Assembly (NCBI GenBank): GCA_950295325.1
Contig: OX485807.1
Location: 11,869,001-11,933,000 of the forward strand
From: Polytrichum commune
Lineage: Eukaryota; Streptophyta; Polytrichopsida; Polytrichales; Polytrichaceae
Length of the DNA: 64,000 nt
Direction of reading: 5' to 3'
Shown here: piece after piece, positions 47,031 to 59,279 of the stretch
Numbering within the stretch: position 1 is the stretch's first letter
Layout: the number at the start of each line of letters is the position of its first letter
The notes under the pieces: model-generated
What the model was told of the DNA's origin: nothing
The model's input: the letters and a program-made list of their open reading frames with translations, nothing else
Database searches by the model: none
Translations under genes and position numbers: made by a program

Positions 47031-47225
47031 GGTGTGGTGGCTTAGTGGCTAAGGCCTTTATGTGGGAGCCAAGAGGTTCAAGGATCAAATCCCTTGGCCC
47101 CCCCCCCGCCCTTGGCTTAGCCTACTAGGTAAGTGTCTAGGCACTTAGAATTATAGGTGTTTATAGATGGCAAGGCTCGGGAGGTGAGGATTGGACTTAC
47201 TAATGGTGGATATCTCTTTAAAATG
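47031..47225 (+). mobile_element. Putative tRNA-derived SINE
   Basis: An A-box TGGCTTAGTGG (47038-47048) is followed 34 bp later by a B-box-like GGATCAAATCC (47082-47092) inside a CAAGG/CCTTG stem. This is the layout of a pol III promoter and a tRNA T-arm, as in plant SINE heads. A C-run and non-tRNA sequence follow. The exact 3' end and TSD were not found. Confidence 0.5.
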
Positions 47226-47574
47226 GCATTCATTTGTTATAAAATAAGACCGCTCATTATTCAATATATCAACCAATGATAGCCCTACACATACATGCAC
47301 GCTTTAACGTTAAGTAATAATTTAGTGTGGAGCCCGTAAAACTTTTAGTATATTTAGACATCATAAGCAATGGTCCTAAATATATTGGCTATGTCCAAAT
47401 AGACGATCCATGGGGTGTAGGGCATGGTCCCCCAAGACATGTCGTAGACAACACACTTTCTAGTAATATATGCTATTAGGTCACGTCTTTGTTTACTTCA
47501 ATAAATGTCTTGTTACATGTCTAGATTGTACACAATCTCTAGTAGTGGATGCAAAAGTTGCAAGAAGTCGAATT

Positions 47575-47740
47575 GAAGATTTTCTATCTTTTTATGAAAT
47601 CACATAGACTCTCCCAAGTGTGTCGATGGTTGGACCTAGTTATGATGTCTACATTCAAAGCACATACTCCAACTTCATCTTAACATGTACCTTTCTTTGT
47701 TCTCACTCTTAACTACAAACTCAAAATCATAACAACCTAA
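47575..47740 (+). repeat. Dispersed repeat family A copy
   Basis: 'gaaatcacatagactctccc', 'aaagcacatactccaacttc' and 'taacatgtacc' align with 27880-28010. Confidence 0.55.
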
Positions 47741-47979
47741 ACCCCATCACAGACAAAGGGTTTGGTGACCACGCGACAAGACCTTACCTACTTACTTCTG
47801 AACATAAAGCCATTACGTCTCCACAAGACCTTTTCACGACGGTCACTATCAAGAACTTTGCAGAGTGGACGGTGGTTCTCGACACGCCCATTTGTTGTAG
47901 TTGGAAGCAAGTTCGATGGTACTACTGCCATTTTCGGGTCCAGTAGATCCTCGTGCTGACATGTAATCGGACCCATGTA

Positions 47980-48420
47980 CTAGATAATGACCATTGGGTG
48001 GACCCAGGCCCGGACGCCGACGTGAATTACGTTTTTGTAATAAACGTAACTAACGTAGGTGGCGTCGTAGGTTAATGCGATCCCGGGAATATGGATCGGG
48101 TGCACCGACTCCCATGTTTGCGCCACCTGGCAGCCTGCGGTTGGCCCGGCCGGTGAAGAGTTGCCAGTGGAAAAGGCCAGCGAGTTCAAGAAGTCTGGAG
48201 CTTCTTGAAACTGAACCCGCTTGTGGTGATGCTTCCAGCAGAAAGGCACTCCTACAGTGCACACTTCAGAAGTCCTTTTGGTGCGTGCATGAGCCTTCCC
48301 GGCCTCACCCTTTCCGTGAACTGCTGGGGAGGGGAGGAGGTTCCCAGGAATTTTACGAGCCTTTACTTGCATGCTAAACCAATTCTACTCTTAGCACGTG
48401 GCACCGTGCAATGAACGGGG
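47980..48420. other. GC-richer stretch with overlapping open frames, no recognised gene
   Basis: Open frames exist on both strands (48372-47980 minus, 48075-48377 plus) but neither shows a known domain, so coding status is undecided. Confidence 0.3.
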
Positions 48421-48451
48421 AGAGCCGCCCGCCCGCCCGCCCGCCAGTTAT

Positions 48452-48813
48452 GGATGAACCGGTGGAGTATGAGGAAAAATAACTGGTTATTGTTCACAAC
48501 TTCGGGAACATGACTGATCGTTTTGAGAGGAATCTGTGGAATATACCTCAAACTAGTAAAGAAAACCCGGAAGATCACAACATGTGGTAGCCGGTTGGAC
48601 TTGGGAACACTAGGGTTTTGAGCGATCATTACGGATGAACCGGTTGAGTATGAGGAAAAATAACTGGTTATTGTTCACGACTTCGGGAACATGACTGATC
48701 GTTTTGAGAGGAATATGTGGAACATTCCTCAAATTAGTAAAGAAAGCCCGGAAGATCACAACATGTGGTAGCCGGTTGGACTTGGGAACACTAGGGTTTT
48801 GAGAGAGCGAGCA
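48452..48813 (+). repeat. Family C repeat in tandem, two units of 181 bp
   Basis: Units at 48452 and 48633 both start ggatgaaccggt and contain ggttattgttcac, 'aacatgactgatcgttttga' and gccggttggacttgggaaca. They are preceded by a (CCCG)n run at 48427-48445. Related single copies: 9840 (rev), 50250, 59280 (rev), 63241 and 63700. Confidence 0.85.
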
Positions 48814-48839
48814 AGTGATCATGCCTAAAAATCTATCTT

Positions 48840-49520
48840 CCCTTCACACTGGCAATGTGAAGGTGGTACAATAGTGGCAGTGTACATATCTTAACATAAC
48901 TGGCGGCCCAGATTCCTTTCACTTTGTCGACCCTTTCAGTTATTATGACGGAGCTTACAGAAGTTCAGGAGCCGCCCAGCTGGCACGTGCGACTTGTCAA
49001 TGCTCATCCTAGATTCTAGTAGACTAAAAAGTGAGTTTCCATGTAGGCCGATCGCCCGCTTAAAGCACTTCTTAACTTACAAGTGCTAGTCACAGAAGGA
49101 TTGAAGATTAGGGTTAGAAGGAGGAGGATGTTTTAGCATGGAGGAGGAGGTTACCAGGTGGACCCATGTTTGAGAAGATGAGAGAGTAGCTCTTGCTGAG
49201 GCGGCTATTCTTAAGATGGTGGATCACTACTCTTATTTCAAGGTCAAGGGGGGATGTATGGCAACCCTCACCAGAGAGAGGGTTGCCGTACTTCTTAAAG
49301 CGGGTTTGGATGTTTGATTTTTCTTCATGTAAATCTCCACACTACCTCCAAGGATGCACCAAAAACTTACCAAACGTGGAAGATGTTGATAGGCGCAAGG
49401 CAACCAACTCCCAACCAAAATTCGTGTTGAGTTAGAGGAGAACTTTTGTGCATCTTCTTCTAATTTCAACAAAAAGAAAAAGAAGAAGATCATAATGTAT
49501 GTGGCCTTATTGGGGGGCAG
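48840..49520. other. Gene-free stretch
   Basis: No element ends and no recognisable protein; 'ggaggagg' purine tracts near 49120. Confidence 0.4.
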
Positions 49521-49523
49521 TTC

Positions 49524-49675
49524 CACTACCAACATATGAGTCCTAGGCAATCACGCCACGTTGGTGCAAAAACAATGCAAATCTACCACGATGGTAGATT
49601 TGTAAAATTTTCAGTGTCCTAGGACAAGTTTTAGTTGATGCAAGACAATTGCCCAAGACTCATATGCTTGTAGTG
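49524..49675. mobile_element. CACTA (En/Spm)-type MITE, 152 bp, TSD TTC
   Basis: It begins CACTACCAACATATGAGTCC and ends CATATGCTTGTAGTG. The TSD TTC is at 49521-49523 and 49676-49678. It has a 28-bp TIR and a small central palindrome (taccacgatggta). Same family as 5810-5953. Confidence 0.8.
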
Positions 49676-49848
49676 TTCCGTCTCCGCATACAATTTTAAT
49701 TGTTGGAGCAAGTTCAGAATCGTGTCTCATCTATGAGCAACTAGATGATCAATAACATGAAAAAGGAAAATAACTTCCATTGAAGATGAAAGAAGTTGTC
49801 TTCACAAAACACCTCACTGGTGCACCAAATCTAGTTGGATGTCGATGG

Positions 49849-50020
49849 ATCATACTACACTAATTATCAGTCATTATTTGGAATTACGCAACGCTATAAC
49901 TCTTCATTGTACATCTCATTTTTTTTTACAACAAAGGTCGAATTGGTTGTTCGAACACTATAGAACATTAACATCTTTACTTGGTAAAAAAAATTACACT
50001 AATAAAAAAGAAAAATATAG
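49849..50020 (+). repeat. Truncated relative of the 63367-63593 family D element
   Basis: 'tactacactaattatcagtc', 'ttggaatta.gcaa.gctata' and 'ggtcgaattggttgttcgaa' follow the order of 63367-63540. The right terminus is lost. Confidence 0.6.
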
Positions 50021-50249
50021 AACTTGACCAACACCCACGTCGCGACAACTGATAAATCAAAACGTGTTTGCAATACCTTGAGATTCAAACTTCTCAGGTG
50101 CCAGGCCCAACTGCCAGGTCGCTCTTGTGAAGTGAACAATAAGCAAGCTGGGTAGTTCATTTTGCAAGGGTGACCCAACATAAGAAAAGATAGAATTCCC
50201 CTCAAATTCCCACCACTAGGGGTGTCACGGTCCCTCTCAAAGGCCAGTC

Positions 50250-50480
50250 GTACCTATGATCAGGGAGAACCGGCAGTTATATACAGATGAACCGGTAAAG
50301 TTTGAGAAAGAACCGGTTGAAGTTCAAGACTGCAAGAAAACCACCAATCATTCTAGAGGAATCTATAGAATATACCCCAATTCAATAAACGAAACCCCAA
50401 GGATGTCATCAACATGCAACCGGTTGGAGTTGCAAACACTAGGATCTCAACCGATTATGAATGCCCAAAAATCTCCCCGA
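50250..50480 (+). repeat. Dispersed repeat family C copy
   Basis: It contains gagaaccggcagtta, gatgaaccggtaaagtttga, gaaccggttgaag and caaccggttggagttgc in the order of the 48452 repeat. Confidence 0.75.
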
Positions 50481-50499
50481 GCACACGGTCGTACTATCA

Positions 50500-51530
50500 T
50501 CGCATAAATTTTAAGCTCAAGGCCGGATGAGCAAGCTTGCAAGGCACGAGCCAAGCCGTGCCGTGTCCCATGAAGGAAGCACTTGAGCACTTTGAGCAAG
50601 CTCGAGCGAATCTTATCTAAGCTATGATACCTTCCTTAGGTCGCAAGTGTGCCTTTGGCGGAAGCTGAGTCAGAAGGGACCAACACTTGCCATCAAAAGA
50701 CCCTATAGTTATACTTCTACGTAGTGGGAGAATGTTCCATATCAAGTCAACCACTTGTGGCATTGTGCAATAGTGTATCGCCTTTCATTTCTTCCTTCCT
50801 TTTTGGTGGTTGACATATATAGTGGGGACATTACCACGTAGGTCGAGGTACTAGTGGTGGTAGTAGTAGTGTGTGGGCCTTATATGGTCACGTCTCTTCA
50901 TTGGACACCTATTGTTTTGAGTGGTAAGTTACGGGGCATTGGGCCCAAGGCTTCTAGTTAACTTCTAAAGGCTTAGAAGGATTCTTTTTCTTTTTCTTTA
51001 GTGTTGTCTTTTTTTCTTTTTCTTTTAAAATTTTTTTAGACGGTTAGCCTTGTGAACGATCCTTACTATACAAGAATGTCATCCATGTGGTCATATGTCG
51101 TCATTATGTTTATACGTAATAGACGAATGTTCCACACGAAGTCAACTACTTGTGAAGGCGATAGGCGTAGCTTTATGATGATGTTGTTGTTGTGCAATAT
51201 GTTGCTTTCTCTTTTTGTTCTTCTTCTTTCTTGGTGGTTGGCATAGCGGGGACATAAGGCACATGGGCCTTTTGTGGGCACATATGCTCACCAAACACCT
51301 ACAGTTGAGTGGTACATGGTGAGGCTGGTAGTTAACTCTAAAGGTTTAGTTTTTTTGTGTTCTTGTTTTTTTTGCGCTTTATGTGAATAATCTTAACTTT
51401 ACAAAGATGACATCCGCACGGTCAGATCCACCACTTGTGACACATGTTTATTCTAATAGGTAGTTAAATTGGGATGAACTATTTAAGATGGTTTTGGGGA
51501 GATTACGGTCGGGCCTTTAGGGGTTCAAAA
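50500..51530. other. Gene-free stretch
   Basis: Two similar blocks ('gtctttttttctttttctttt' region near 51005 and 51340; 'gaatgttcca' near 50722 and 51125) suggest an old duplication of about 400 bp. No gene. Confidence 0.4.
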
Positions 51531-51675
51531 GAACAAACACAAAACAAGTAATACGATGAGATTGGTCTATGTGCACTAAACATAGATGACATCGTCCCAA
51601 GTACAATAATACCAAACAACTATGAGGACACACACGGATTCTTAACATGAAAACAATCTTCAATTTGACCTACTA

Positions 51676-52505
51676 TCGTAGACATGCTACTGACCGTGCA
51701 ACACCACTTACCGTGCATGTCACGATACTCCACCATGCCACTTACCGTGTACTTTTAATCTCGGCCGTCAAATTATATCACATGCAATCTCAACCGTCCG
51801 ATGTCTCTCAAACTCAATCATGACTGCGCCAATGACCTAAAACGTCACTGTCAACTCACACTCATCATGGCCTCCTTCCATTGATGTTCAAATTTTTATG
51901 TGTCACTACAGGAATAATATATGTACATTGGAGAGTGAAGGAGCCCTATCCAGCATTTTGAAAATTCCTTCATACCCTTGTTCCACAAGAAGAAAACCAA
52001 AACATCCTAAGAGATTGAATCCCCATGGCAAATGCCTCACTTCAGAAGAATTTACCTTAAATAGGTTGAAAGCAGCAAAAGAAGAAGAGGAAAATTTTTA
52101 TGAGAAAGAGGACAAGAAGAAGAAAAGAGCAGACCTTGCCAGGGCCAAAAAAGAAGCAAAAAATCAACAACAACTTGAGAAGAAAATGGCTACACAAGTC
52201 AAAAGGACAATATCAAAACCTCATCAATTTCCTATGCCTACAAAGAAGAGGGCAACATTTGTAGCTCCTTTAGTGAAACCTTACATGCACGGTTAGTGAA
52301 TGGCACATTGATCACACATTGATGCATATAGTTGTGAACTTGATTGTAGAAAGGTTACAACTTTTCAAATACAATTGTCATTTCATTTTACCACAATACT
52401 CTCATCTCATTTACTAATTACAATTTTAAAAAAAAAAAAAGTTTAACCCACCTTGTGGAAAACCATTTGAAACCCAAATATGCACGGTCAGTAGCATGTC
52501 TACGA
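51676..52505 (+). mobile_element. TA-flanked element with possible pogo/Tigger transposase tail
   Basis: The TIR is about 25 bp and perfect: it starts TCGTAGACATGCTACTGACC at 51676 and is complemented at the right end (52505). TA is found at 51674-51675 and 52506-52507. The frame 51898-52296 encodes a basic, coiled-coil-like protein: RRKPKHPKRLNPHGKCLTSE is followed by a Lys/Glu helix to about residue 100. The 'GK.LTSEEF' motif and charged tail resemble the C-terminus of pogo/Tigger-type transposases. The catalytic domain is absent. The coding assignment is an inference. Confidence 0.6.
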
Positions 52506-54359
52506 TATAGCTCTGCATCTTTCATCCATCCTTATCATGCTTTGGTCATGGCCATGTGGGCCTTGAAGTTTTCTACTACCATTTGGGCGGCGGGCAGGGT
52601 CATTAGAATCGGTCTCTGTCAAACTATGTAGTTGTGTTTTTTTGCATGAAGGAGACTAGCTATGGTGAGTGAGTGTGGGTGGGTCACCTTTAGAGGACAA
52701 TTTTGTAGGATAAGGGGGTCCAACTTGGCTACTCATCTTCTTCTTTTTAATTTTTAAAAAAAAACACCTATATATGAGTGGTGTGTGGTTTACAAACGGG
52801 CATAAAAAAGATACATGTTTGAAAGAGATTGGAATACGTGTTCAAATTTTGTTTATTATTTTAGGTTTGTGGTACGAATTTTGTGTTTCGTGTCCTACAC
52901 AAAAGTGGGTGCACATCACAAACTTCCAGACGCTAGTTTATCACATAAAAATCATAGAATTTAAAAAAGTACATCGTAAATTTACATCATGTGTCGTAAT
53001 AATCACATTACTTCGTTATTGTCCTTTTATTGTGTGCCACATTATACTATTGTGAAGTAACCTGTTATACAAAGTTTGTACACATGTAGTATATGAAAAT
53101 TGAGTCATATACCAATTAAGTATAATAAGGACATTGTATACCACCTATTGGAAGTTTGTGATGCAAAGGTAAAGAGTGTCCCGTTTTAAGACCCGATTAC
53201 CAGTCCTTTTTTAAAGGTAAATTTTAGCCAGAAAATGGGGTGGGTGACACCTACATGTTAATAAATGAGATGGAATGAGGTCTAATTTGCCAAATTCCAT
53301 CCATCGAGTGTGGCCATGATGCCATATCCCACCAGTCCTAGCACTGAGTGGCGCCAACTGCTACCTACCAAATCTGATTGGATTTGGTGTTCATTCATTG
53401 CCTCCTACCACGAGGACGTCTCCCTCTTGCCGCCTTCCGTCGCCTTGCTTTCACCTCCTCACCACATATTGTTGTGTAGGGTTTAGTAGTCGCCAACATC
53501 TCCCTCCTTCATCGCTCTCCGTCACTCGCCTTCTTCCTCCTTCATCACTCTCTATCATCTCCATTTACTCCCTCATCCTTCAATGCGAGTCGTCAACTGC
53601 AATTGCTCATGCAACTATTGAGCTTTGCTTGAATTATCCTTCAATACCTCACCCCTTTGCACATCACATCATATTGAAGCCCAACTACAATTTCCATTAC
53701 AATTTGTGTTCTTCAATTGAATTGTTGTAGTTGCGTGGGTTGATGTGTTGTTTTGCAATGGAAATTGCTTGTTGTTTTGGTTCAATATATTATCTCCACT
53801 TCCAATTTTGTGATGCACAACCAATGTTGCTCTTGGTGTTTGCCCACACAATTTCTTGGTGATTTGTGGGTTTTCTTGCATCATCTGGGACTAACAATCT
53901 GGGTGTTGGGGTGGTTGTGCACACTTGTGAGGATGGTTGGCACTGGTGGCTCTCCCGGAGCATGATCAACTTCTTCTTTGCAAAGGAGGAAGAAGGGGTG
54001 CACCGAAGCAATGCGGGCAAGCACGGCTAGCGCGAAGGTGGAGAGAGGTTGGGTGAAACTTCAACATCGCTATAACACCTTGTTGTATTAAGCATCGTCC
54101 CGCAACCCAAGCAGTGCCAGGCCTCTGGAGCTTGTTTGCAACAACATGTTGCTCCCCAGTTCTGCCCTAGGTTTTGATGCTTCCAATGAAACTACATTGG
54201 CATTCATCCTCAGATGCTCACCATGGAGGTCATGCATGCTTCATCGTCATCTCTAGCACTTCAAAGGATGGAGGTGCAGAGACAACCAACGATATCCAAG
54301 AGGTTAGTGTCCCCAACTCTAATGAGGAGTCTGATGAAGGTGTTGAGAGTCTCGCCCCT

Positions 54360-56990
54360 AAGAAGAAGTAGAGGAAGATCTATGATCTAACCTGAAAGTT
54401 TCAATTGGAGTGGGCGTGTAAACTTCCATGGGCAGAGGGTATTCTAAATCACTATATTCGTTAATTTGAGACTTTCTCTTGTCTCAAATTAATATATGAA
54501 CCACAACAACATGGTCTAATGTTTGGGTCGTCCTACCTAAACCATCTTGATATGAACACCCGCTTCAAAGTATTTGCATCTTACAACATTCTCCAATATC
54601 TGTGTGATTTTATCCACGTTCTTATATTTGTCACTGTCTCAAAATGCTGAAAAGTGCCAAATTAACGAATATATTGATCTAACCAACAATGATTGGTTGC
54701 ACATGGTGAAGTGCACAATGTGCTCTACCATGGAGAGGACATAGAGGTTGATGCAACCCAAGTGAGATACACTCAAGAAACATGAGGGCCTATAATGTGA
54801 AAAATGAGAGTGGTATAAGGCTATGAATTCAAAGCACCAAGAGGAATGTGGTTTTGTTCAATGCGAGGGCTCCTGATACTATGTTGCAATAGATGAATTC
54901 GTCCAATAGGTTAGAAAGGGAGAAGAAAAAGGTCCAGTCTACAACCTTGTTCCAAGTTTTGTCTGATGATCATCCTATGTTGGAGTATGAGAGTAGGGTA
55001 GGGTTGTATGAGTTTCTGAATGTGCTAAACTTCCCTAGGATGCACTGGTCAAACAACTCTAGTTGGATTATGGTTGGGTTTATGTATTTTGAAGTGAGGA
55101 TTGCCATTTTGAGGGTCCTTGCCGGTGCTAACTATATGGCACTCACATGTGACGAAGTTAGCATCATTGATAATGGGTCATGGATATCTATCCATGCCTA
55201 TGTGGTCCAAAATTGGAGCCATGTTCCCTATTTGATTTCACTTCACAAGGTTGTGGAAGGATCTGGCTTAGACAACCTAACCCAGGTGATCATAGATGCC
55301 TTGAGGGGTCCTGCCAAAATGGAGAGGCTTGCACTTGCAAAAACCTTGTTGTGCCTCGGTGTAGATGGTGTTAGCACTTTTGAGGGCCCAAAAACAGGAG
55401 TCACATTGCATATTCAAACTAAATACGCTCCATTCGCACTCGGTGTGCATTGTATGGCCCATCATTGTAACCTAGCCTTCAAAACCTTGTCTCAACTTGA
55501 TATCATGAGCCGTATTGAGGGTTTGTTGAAGAGTTCTCATGCTTATTTCAAGCATTTGCAGCATAGACATCTTGAATTCATTAAACTTGTTGAATTGATC
55601 GAAACAAAGAGGTTGAAACTCTTGAAAAATGTGAAGACCAAATGGGTCTCTTTGATTGAACCTTTGAGACGCATAACACAAGAGTACATGGTTCTCTTAG
55701 CAAAGATGAAGGTGAACAACAATTCCAAGGAGAGATCCGCGCATGTAACTTGCTTGCCCCTTGTTGATTTAAAAAAAATTGTGTCATGTTCCTTAGTTCA
55801 CTTTTCATTGCCATCCTTGTGCTACTTTTTTGATGTTTAGTGCTTGTGCATGTGTGCAAGCTGTCCTCGATGTGTTGTGTGACCCAATGTGCCTCTTGAA
55901 GATGGCAGCCTTGGTGCCCCTCATTGAGTCTCTAGATTCCTTCATCACTTTCTCCCTGAAACGCAATGTATTCATTTGCGACTTCATAGGTGCAGTGAAA
56001 GTGTGAGAGGGGTATAGCATGTACAATTGCCACTCACATGCTTTTACTACTGATGAGTTCTTTGTTTTCAAGAGCATCATCGATGGCACCCATGACCACA
56101 TTCACGCCCGTTGGGTGTTGAATGATCCGGAGAACCCAACCATGTTCAATTTAGATTTTGATGCAAAGCATCCCGCCTTTGTTGTCAATGGCAGCATCTT
56201 GTATGCCAAACGTAGGAATGAGGAGACGGGCATAATGGAGCCCATCACTCGCGAGGCATTTGCAGCAATTGTGGAGGATGTGAAAACTCAATGCTCATGT
56301 ATCCTCGCCCTAGCCCACTCAATCCATTTGGTTGTTTGCATGTACAAGTTACGTACATGCTTATCCTAACTACATTGTTATGTTGTTGTGACAGGGGTTG
56401 CCGCCCAACTCATACAAGAGCTATAATGCCATTTTCTTGAGCACGCAGTTTTGGATACGCTTGGCATCATCTACCCACAATATTGGTTGCAACTGGATGT
56501 AGAAATCACCTTTGCAAAGCATCTAGACACTTTGAAGAATTGGTATTGCAATGTCAAAGTGATTGGAACTAGGATTGATATGGAGGTTATTTATGGCCTC
56601 CTTGATCGATGGTCATTGGATTCCTAGCAAGGTTACTTCAAGATCACCATGAAGAGTAACGCCCATGCCGCCATGGAACCTCCTTATGACATCAACCCTG
56701 TCACTCAAATATGGCCCATCATTTATGCTTCTAGGGTGCTTTCACATGAGTTCCCATAGTATTTGAAGCTCACAAAAAGAATGTTGGTCCACATGATCGG
56801 AAGTGTGGAAGATGAGCGTGTATTCTCATCCGTGTCTTTCTTGAAGACCAAGCTCCGCAACTCTCTTGACCCCCACCTAGGTGTAGTGGTTGGCATGTAT
56901 AGCCAAAACATATATACCCTACAAAATTTCCCTTATGATTCACTCTTTGATAGTTGGACGAATGCTACAAATGTCCATGGCCGCTATGGC
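54360..56990 (+). pseudogene. hAT superfamily transposase pseudogene (ZNF862-like)
   Basis: The relic starts with a BED-like zinc-finger region (about 54380-54870: LHMVKCTMCSTMER, then KKHEG, with several stops). A 315-residue open block (54893-55840) contains NYMALTCDEV, LCLGVDGVSTFEGPKTGVT, GVHCMAHHCNLAF and NVKTKWVSLIEPL, the RNase-H-like core of ZNF862/KLHDC-type hAT transposases. A frame shift leads into 55860-56330. After an intron-like gap the C-terminal dimerisation region follows (56400-56990: SVEDERVFSSVSFLKTKLRN, then DPHLGVVVGMYSQNIYTLQN). Multiple stops (for example near 56000, 56430 and 56627) show it is inactive. An MITE interrupts the 5' part at 54455-54671. Confidence 0.85.
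54455..54671. mobile_element. TA-flanked MITE, 217 bp, nested in the hAT transposase
   Basis: The TIR TATTCGTTAATTTG is at 54455 and, complemented, at 54671. TA is at 54453-54454 and 54672-54673. The left end also forms a 12-bp hairpin (TTAATTTGAGAC / GTCTCAAATTAA). It separates two parts of the transposase relic. Confidence 0.7.
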
Positions 56991-57264
56991 CTTTTATGTA
57001 GAATGCTCAAAAGTGAGCACCTCCTGCAGGCATAGCATCAGTGGTTCAATTGCCATGTTTTGGGGCATTTCTATAAGCCCAATTTGTTTCCATCAATTTG
57101 GAAACTCTAATGAACTCAACAGTCAATGTTGCTACATATTTTGAACTTCAGACTTCTACACTCTTGCAGAATATGCACTTATTTTTTGCATTGCAACCCT
57201 TGTTTGGTGTTTGATGTGCATGTTGTGTTGCAGATGGCAATATGAAGAACTACATGGTCATCAC

Positions 57265-57625
57265 ACTTAGACCCTTATTATCTTTGTTGTTGTATAGATT
57301 TTGCACTCATTTCAACATCGGAGTGTGTGTTTGTGTGTTGTTTTGCAGGTATGATCTGGTAGGTAAGAGTTGGCGCCACTCAGTGTTAGGATTGGTGGGA
57401 TATGGCATCATGGCCATGCTCGATGAATGGAATTTCACGATTTAGGCCTCATTCCATCCCATTTATTAACACACAAGTGCCACCTTCTTCAAAAAAATTA
57501 TCATTTTCTAGCTAAAATTCACCTAAAAAAAGGGTTGACTTAGACCCCTTATTCTCTTTGTTGTTGTATAAATTTTGAACTCATTTCAACATCGGAGTGT
57601 GTGTTTGTTTTTTTTTTTTGCAGGT
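57265..57625 (+). repeat. Direct ~88-bp repeats bracketing the right inverted arm
   Basis: 57265-57352 and 57537-57625 share 'cttagaccc', 'tctttgttgttgtata' and 'actcatttcaacatcggagt'. They bracket the right long inverted repeat of the hAT relic. Confidence 0.75.
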
Positions 57626-59270
57626 AGACATGGCGTGTAAATTGAATGTGGCTACCGCATTGCCCTTCAAAATTTGGATTAGATGCCATATGACCACATG
57701 AAAGAGCAATTAGTTGCCATTTTACTAGGCATGATTTTTAGTAGTAGCCATATTACCTCAGTGCATGGCAAATTGTCACCTACTTTTAACTATGTTCCAA
57801 TATAGACCATCGCCAACATGTTTCCACATATTGTTAATGTTAGTAGCCAAATGTATGAAATTTTGTGAGCATTGTCGCCAAACAATTTAGCTTCAAACTG
57901 ATCATCATCGCCAGTGTTGAAAAACTTAATCCTTGAGCTGTAGCAGATGATCAAGTTCCAAAAACACACACACACTTTAAAAAAAAGAAAAAGAAAAAAG
58001 GCTGCTGATTACCTTATGTCAATCTTTTCCCAATGTGGGGTCCTAGCTAGCGAGGCCCAAGTCCCACAGAAGTAGTGATGTCGTCACTTGGTGATGAGAC
58101 CATCTTTGTGATAAAATGTGGGGCCTTAAAAACAAGAAAACGGTAGAACCGTGAGGCTCTGTCCTTTACTATGAAAGACTACAATTATAGTTGTTCACTT
58201 TGCTCATGCCAATCCATGGCTATTTACTATACCAAACTTTTCTTGGATTTTGTGCACCTTCTCAAATGCAGGTCAAGGATTGAAGCTACTGATTTATCAC
58301 CCGAAATTTTTAGAATACATAATCAAGAACTGCCGAAATAACTATAGTTAACTAGATTTCTTTCAATGCATTTTAGGAAGCAATTATAGTGTTATATCTA
58401 TCTATCTATCTATATATATATATATATATACACACACACATATATAATTTTAGTTAACATCCACATTAAATAAAGTGGACCAAAAATAACAAGAACAAGT
58501 AACGTCCAAGTGTGAACGCAAAGTGGTTAGGAAATTTGCTCTTGAAACGAAGAAGTTGATGCATAGTCTCTGTCCTACAGACATAGCCAACAAACGATCG
58601 AGGACTATTATTCTATGGGGATCCAGCGGACTTTTAAACTTATAAAGGAAGTCAAGTCAAGTCAAGTACTTTACTTACAGAGGCCCACACACTGACCTCA
58701 GCAGCAGTGATGCCTTGGCCCCCAAGGCCAACCTCCTCATAATATTATTATTAATAAGAAGATAACACCAATCTTCCTTTCAATTCGGTCGGAAAAAGGT
58801 ACCCATGGGAGCTTGTGGAGCACTCCACTTTGAGTCGCTTGTGTTTAGTGTCTGGGGAGAATTTAGTGCATAATTGGTCGAGAGTAGTGTTCAAGATTGA
58901 AGCCCTCATATGAGTTTCATTTTGAAGGGCTTTCAAATTTAAGCTCTCCAGTTGAAGGGCTAGTTCAAATCCAAGATGTCAATCCAAGAATATAGAAATG
59001 AAATACAAAACTCATATTAAACTTGTGCATGAATTATATGGTACATGTTTCTAGTACAATGTGAAGAATTAAGGATCAACCATCTGATTCTACTTCTTGT
59101 AGTGACAATGCCCTTTGCTTGTTGGTTCTTGTGGCGGCGGGCATATTATATTGACGACTTCGAGTGACGTCTTCATTTTCAATTTGGGGTTGTGTTTTGA
59201 AGGGTTGTTTTGAGAGAGGTATATTTTGAAGGGCCAAATCGCGCTTGAAGGGCATTGAAGACCTCAATCT
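57626..59270. other. Gene-free stretch
   Basis: A TATC/TA/CA microsatellite at 58394-58446 and a (GTCAA)n-type run near 58650. No recognised gene. Confidence 0.45.
58394..58446 (+). repeat. Compound microsatellite (TATC)n(TA)n(CA)n
   Basis: About 53 bp of successive TATC, TA and CA repeats. Confidence 0.9.
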
Positions 59271-59279
59271 TGAACACTC

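Larger units (their letters stand above)
53207..57540 (+). mobile_element. Degenerate hAT-type transposon with long inverted repeats
   Basis: 53207-53372 and 57365-57540 are inverted repeats (~165-175 bp, roughly 85% by eye) that share 'tggccatgatgccatatccc', 'actgagtggcgccaact' and 'ttaataaatg.gatggaatg'. They bracket the transposase pseudogene. Arms this long are unusual for hAT, and I find no matching TSD, so the arms may mark an outer element or an internal repeat pair. Confidence 0.6.

Noticed and set aside
47980-48420. A gene in overlapping open frames on both strands
   Set aside because: GC-richer composition explains the open frames; neither product shows a domain or a splice structure I can support.
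53398-53730. Ser/Pro/Leu-rich frame before the transposase as a separate gene
   Set aside because: Lies between the left inverted arm and the transposase relic; probably element leader sequence.
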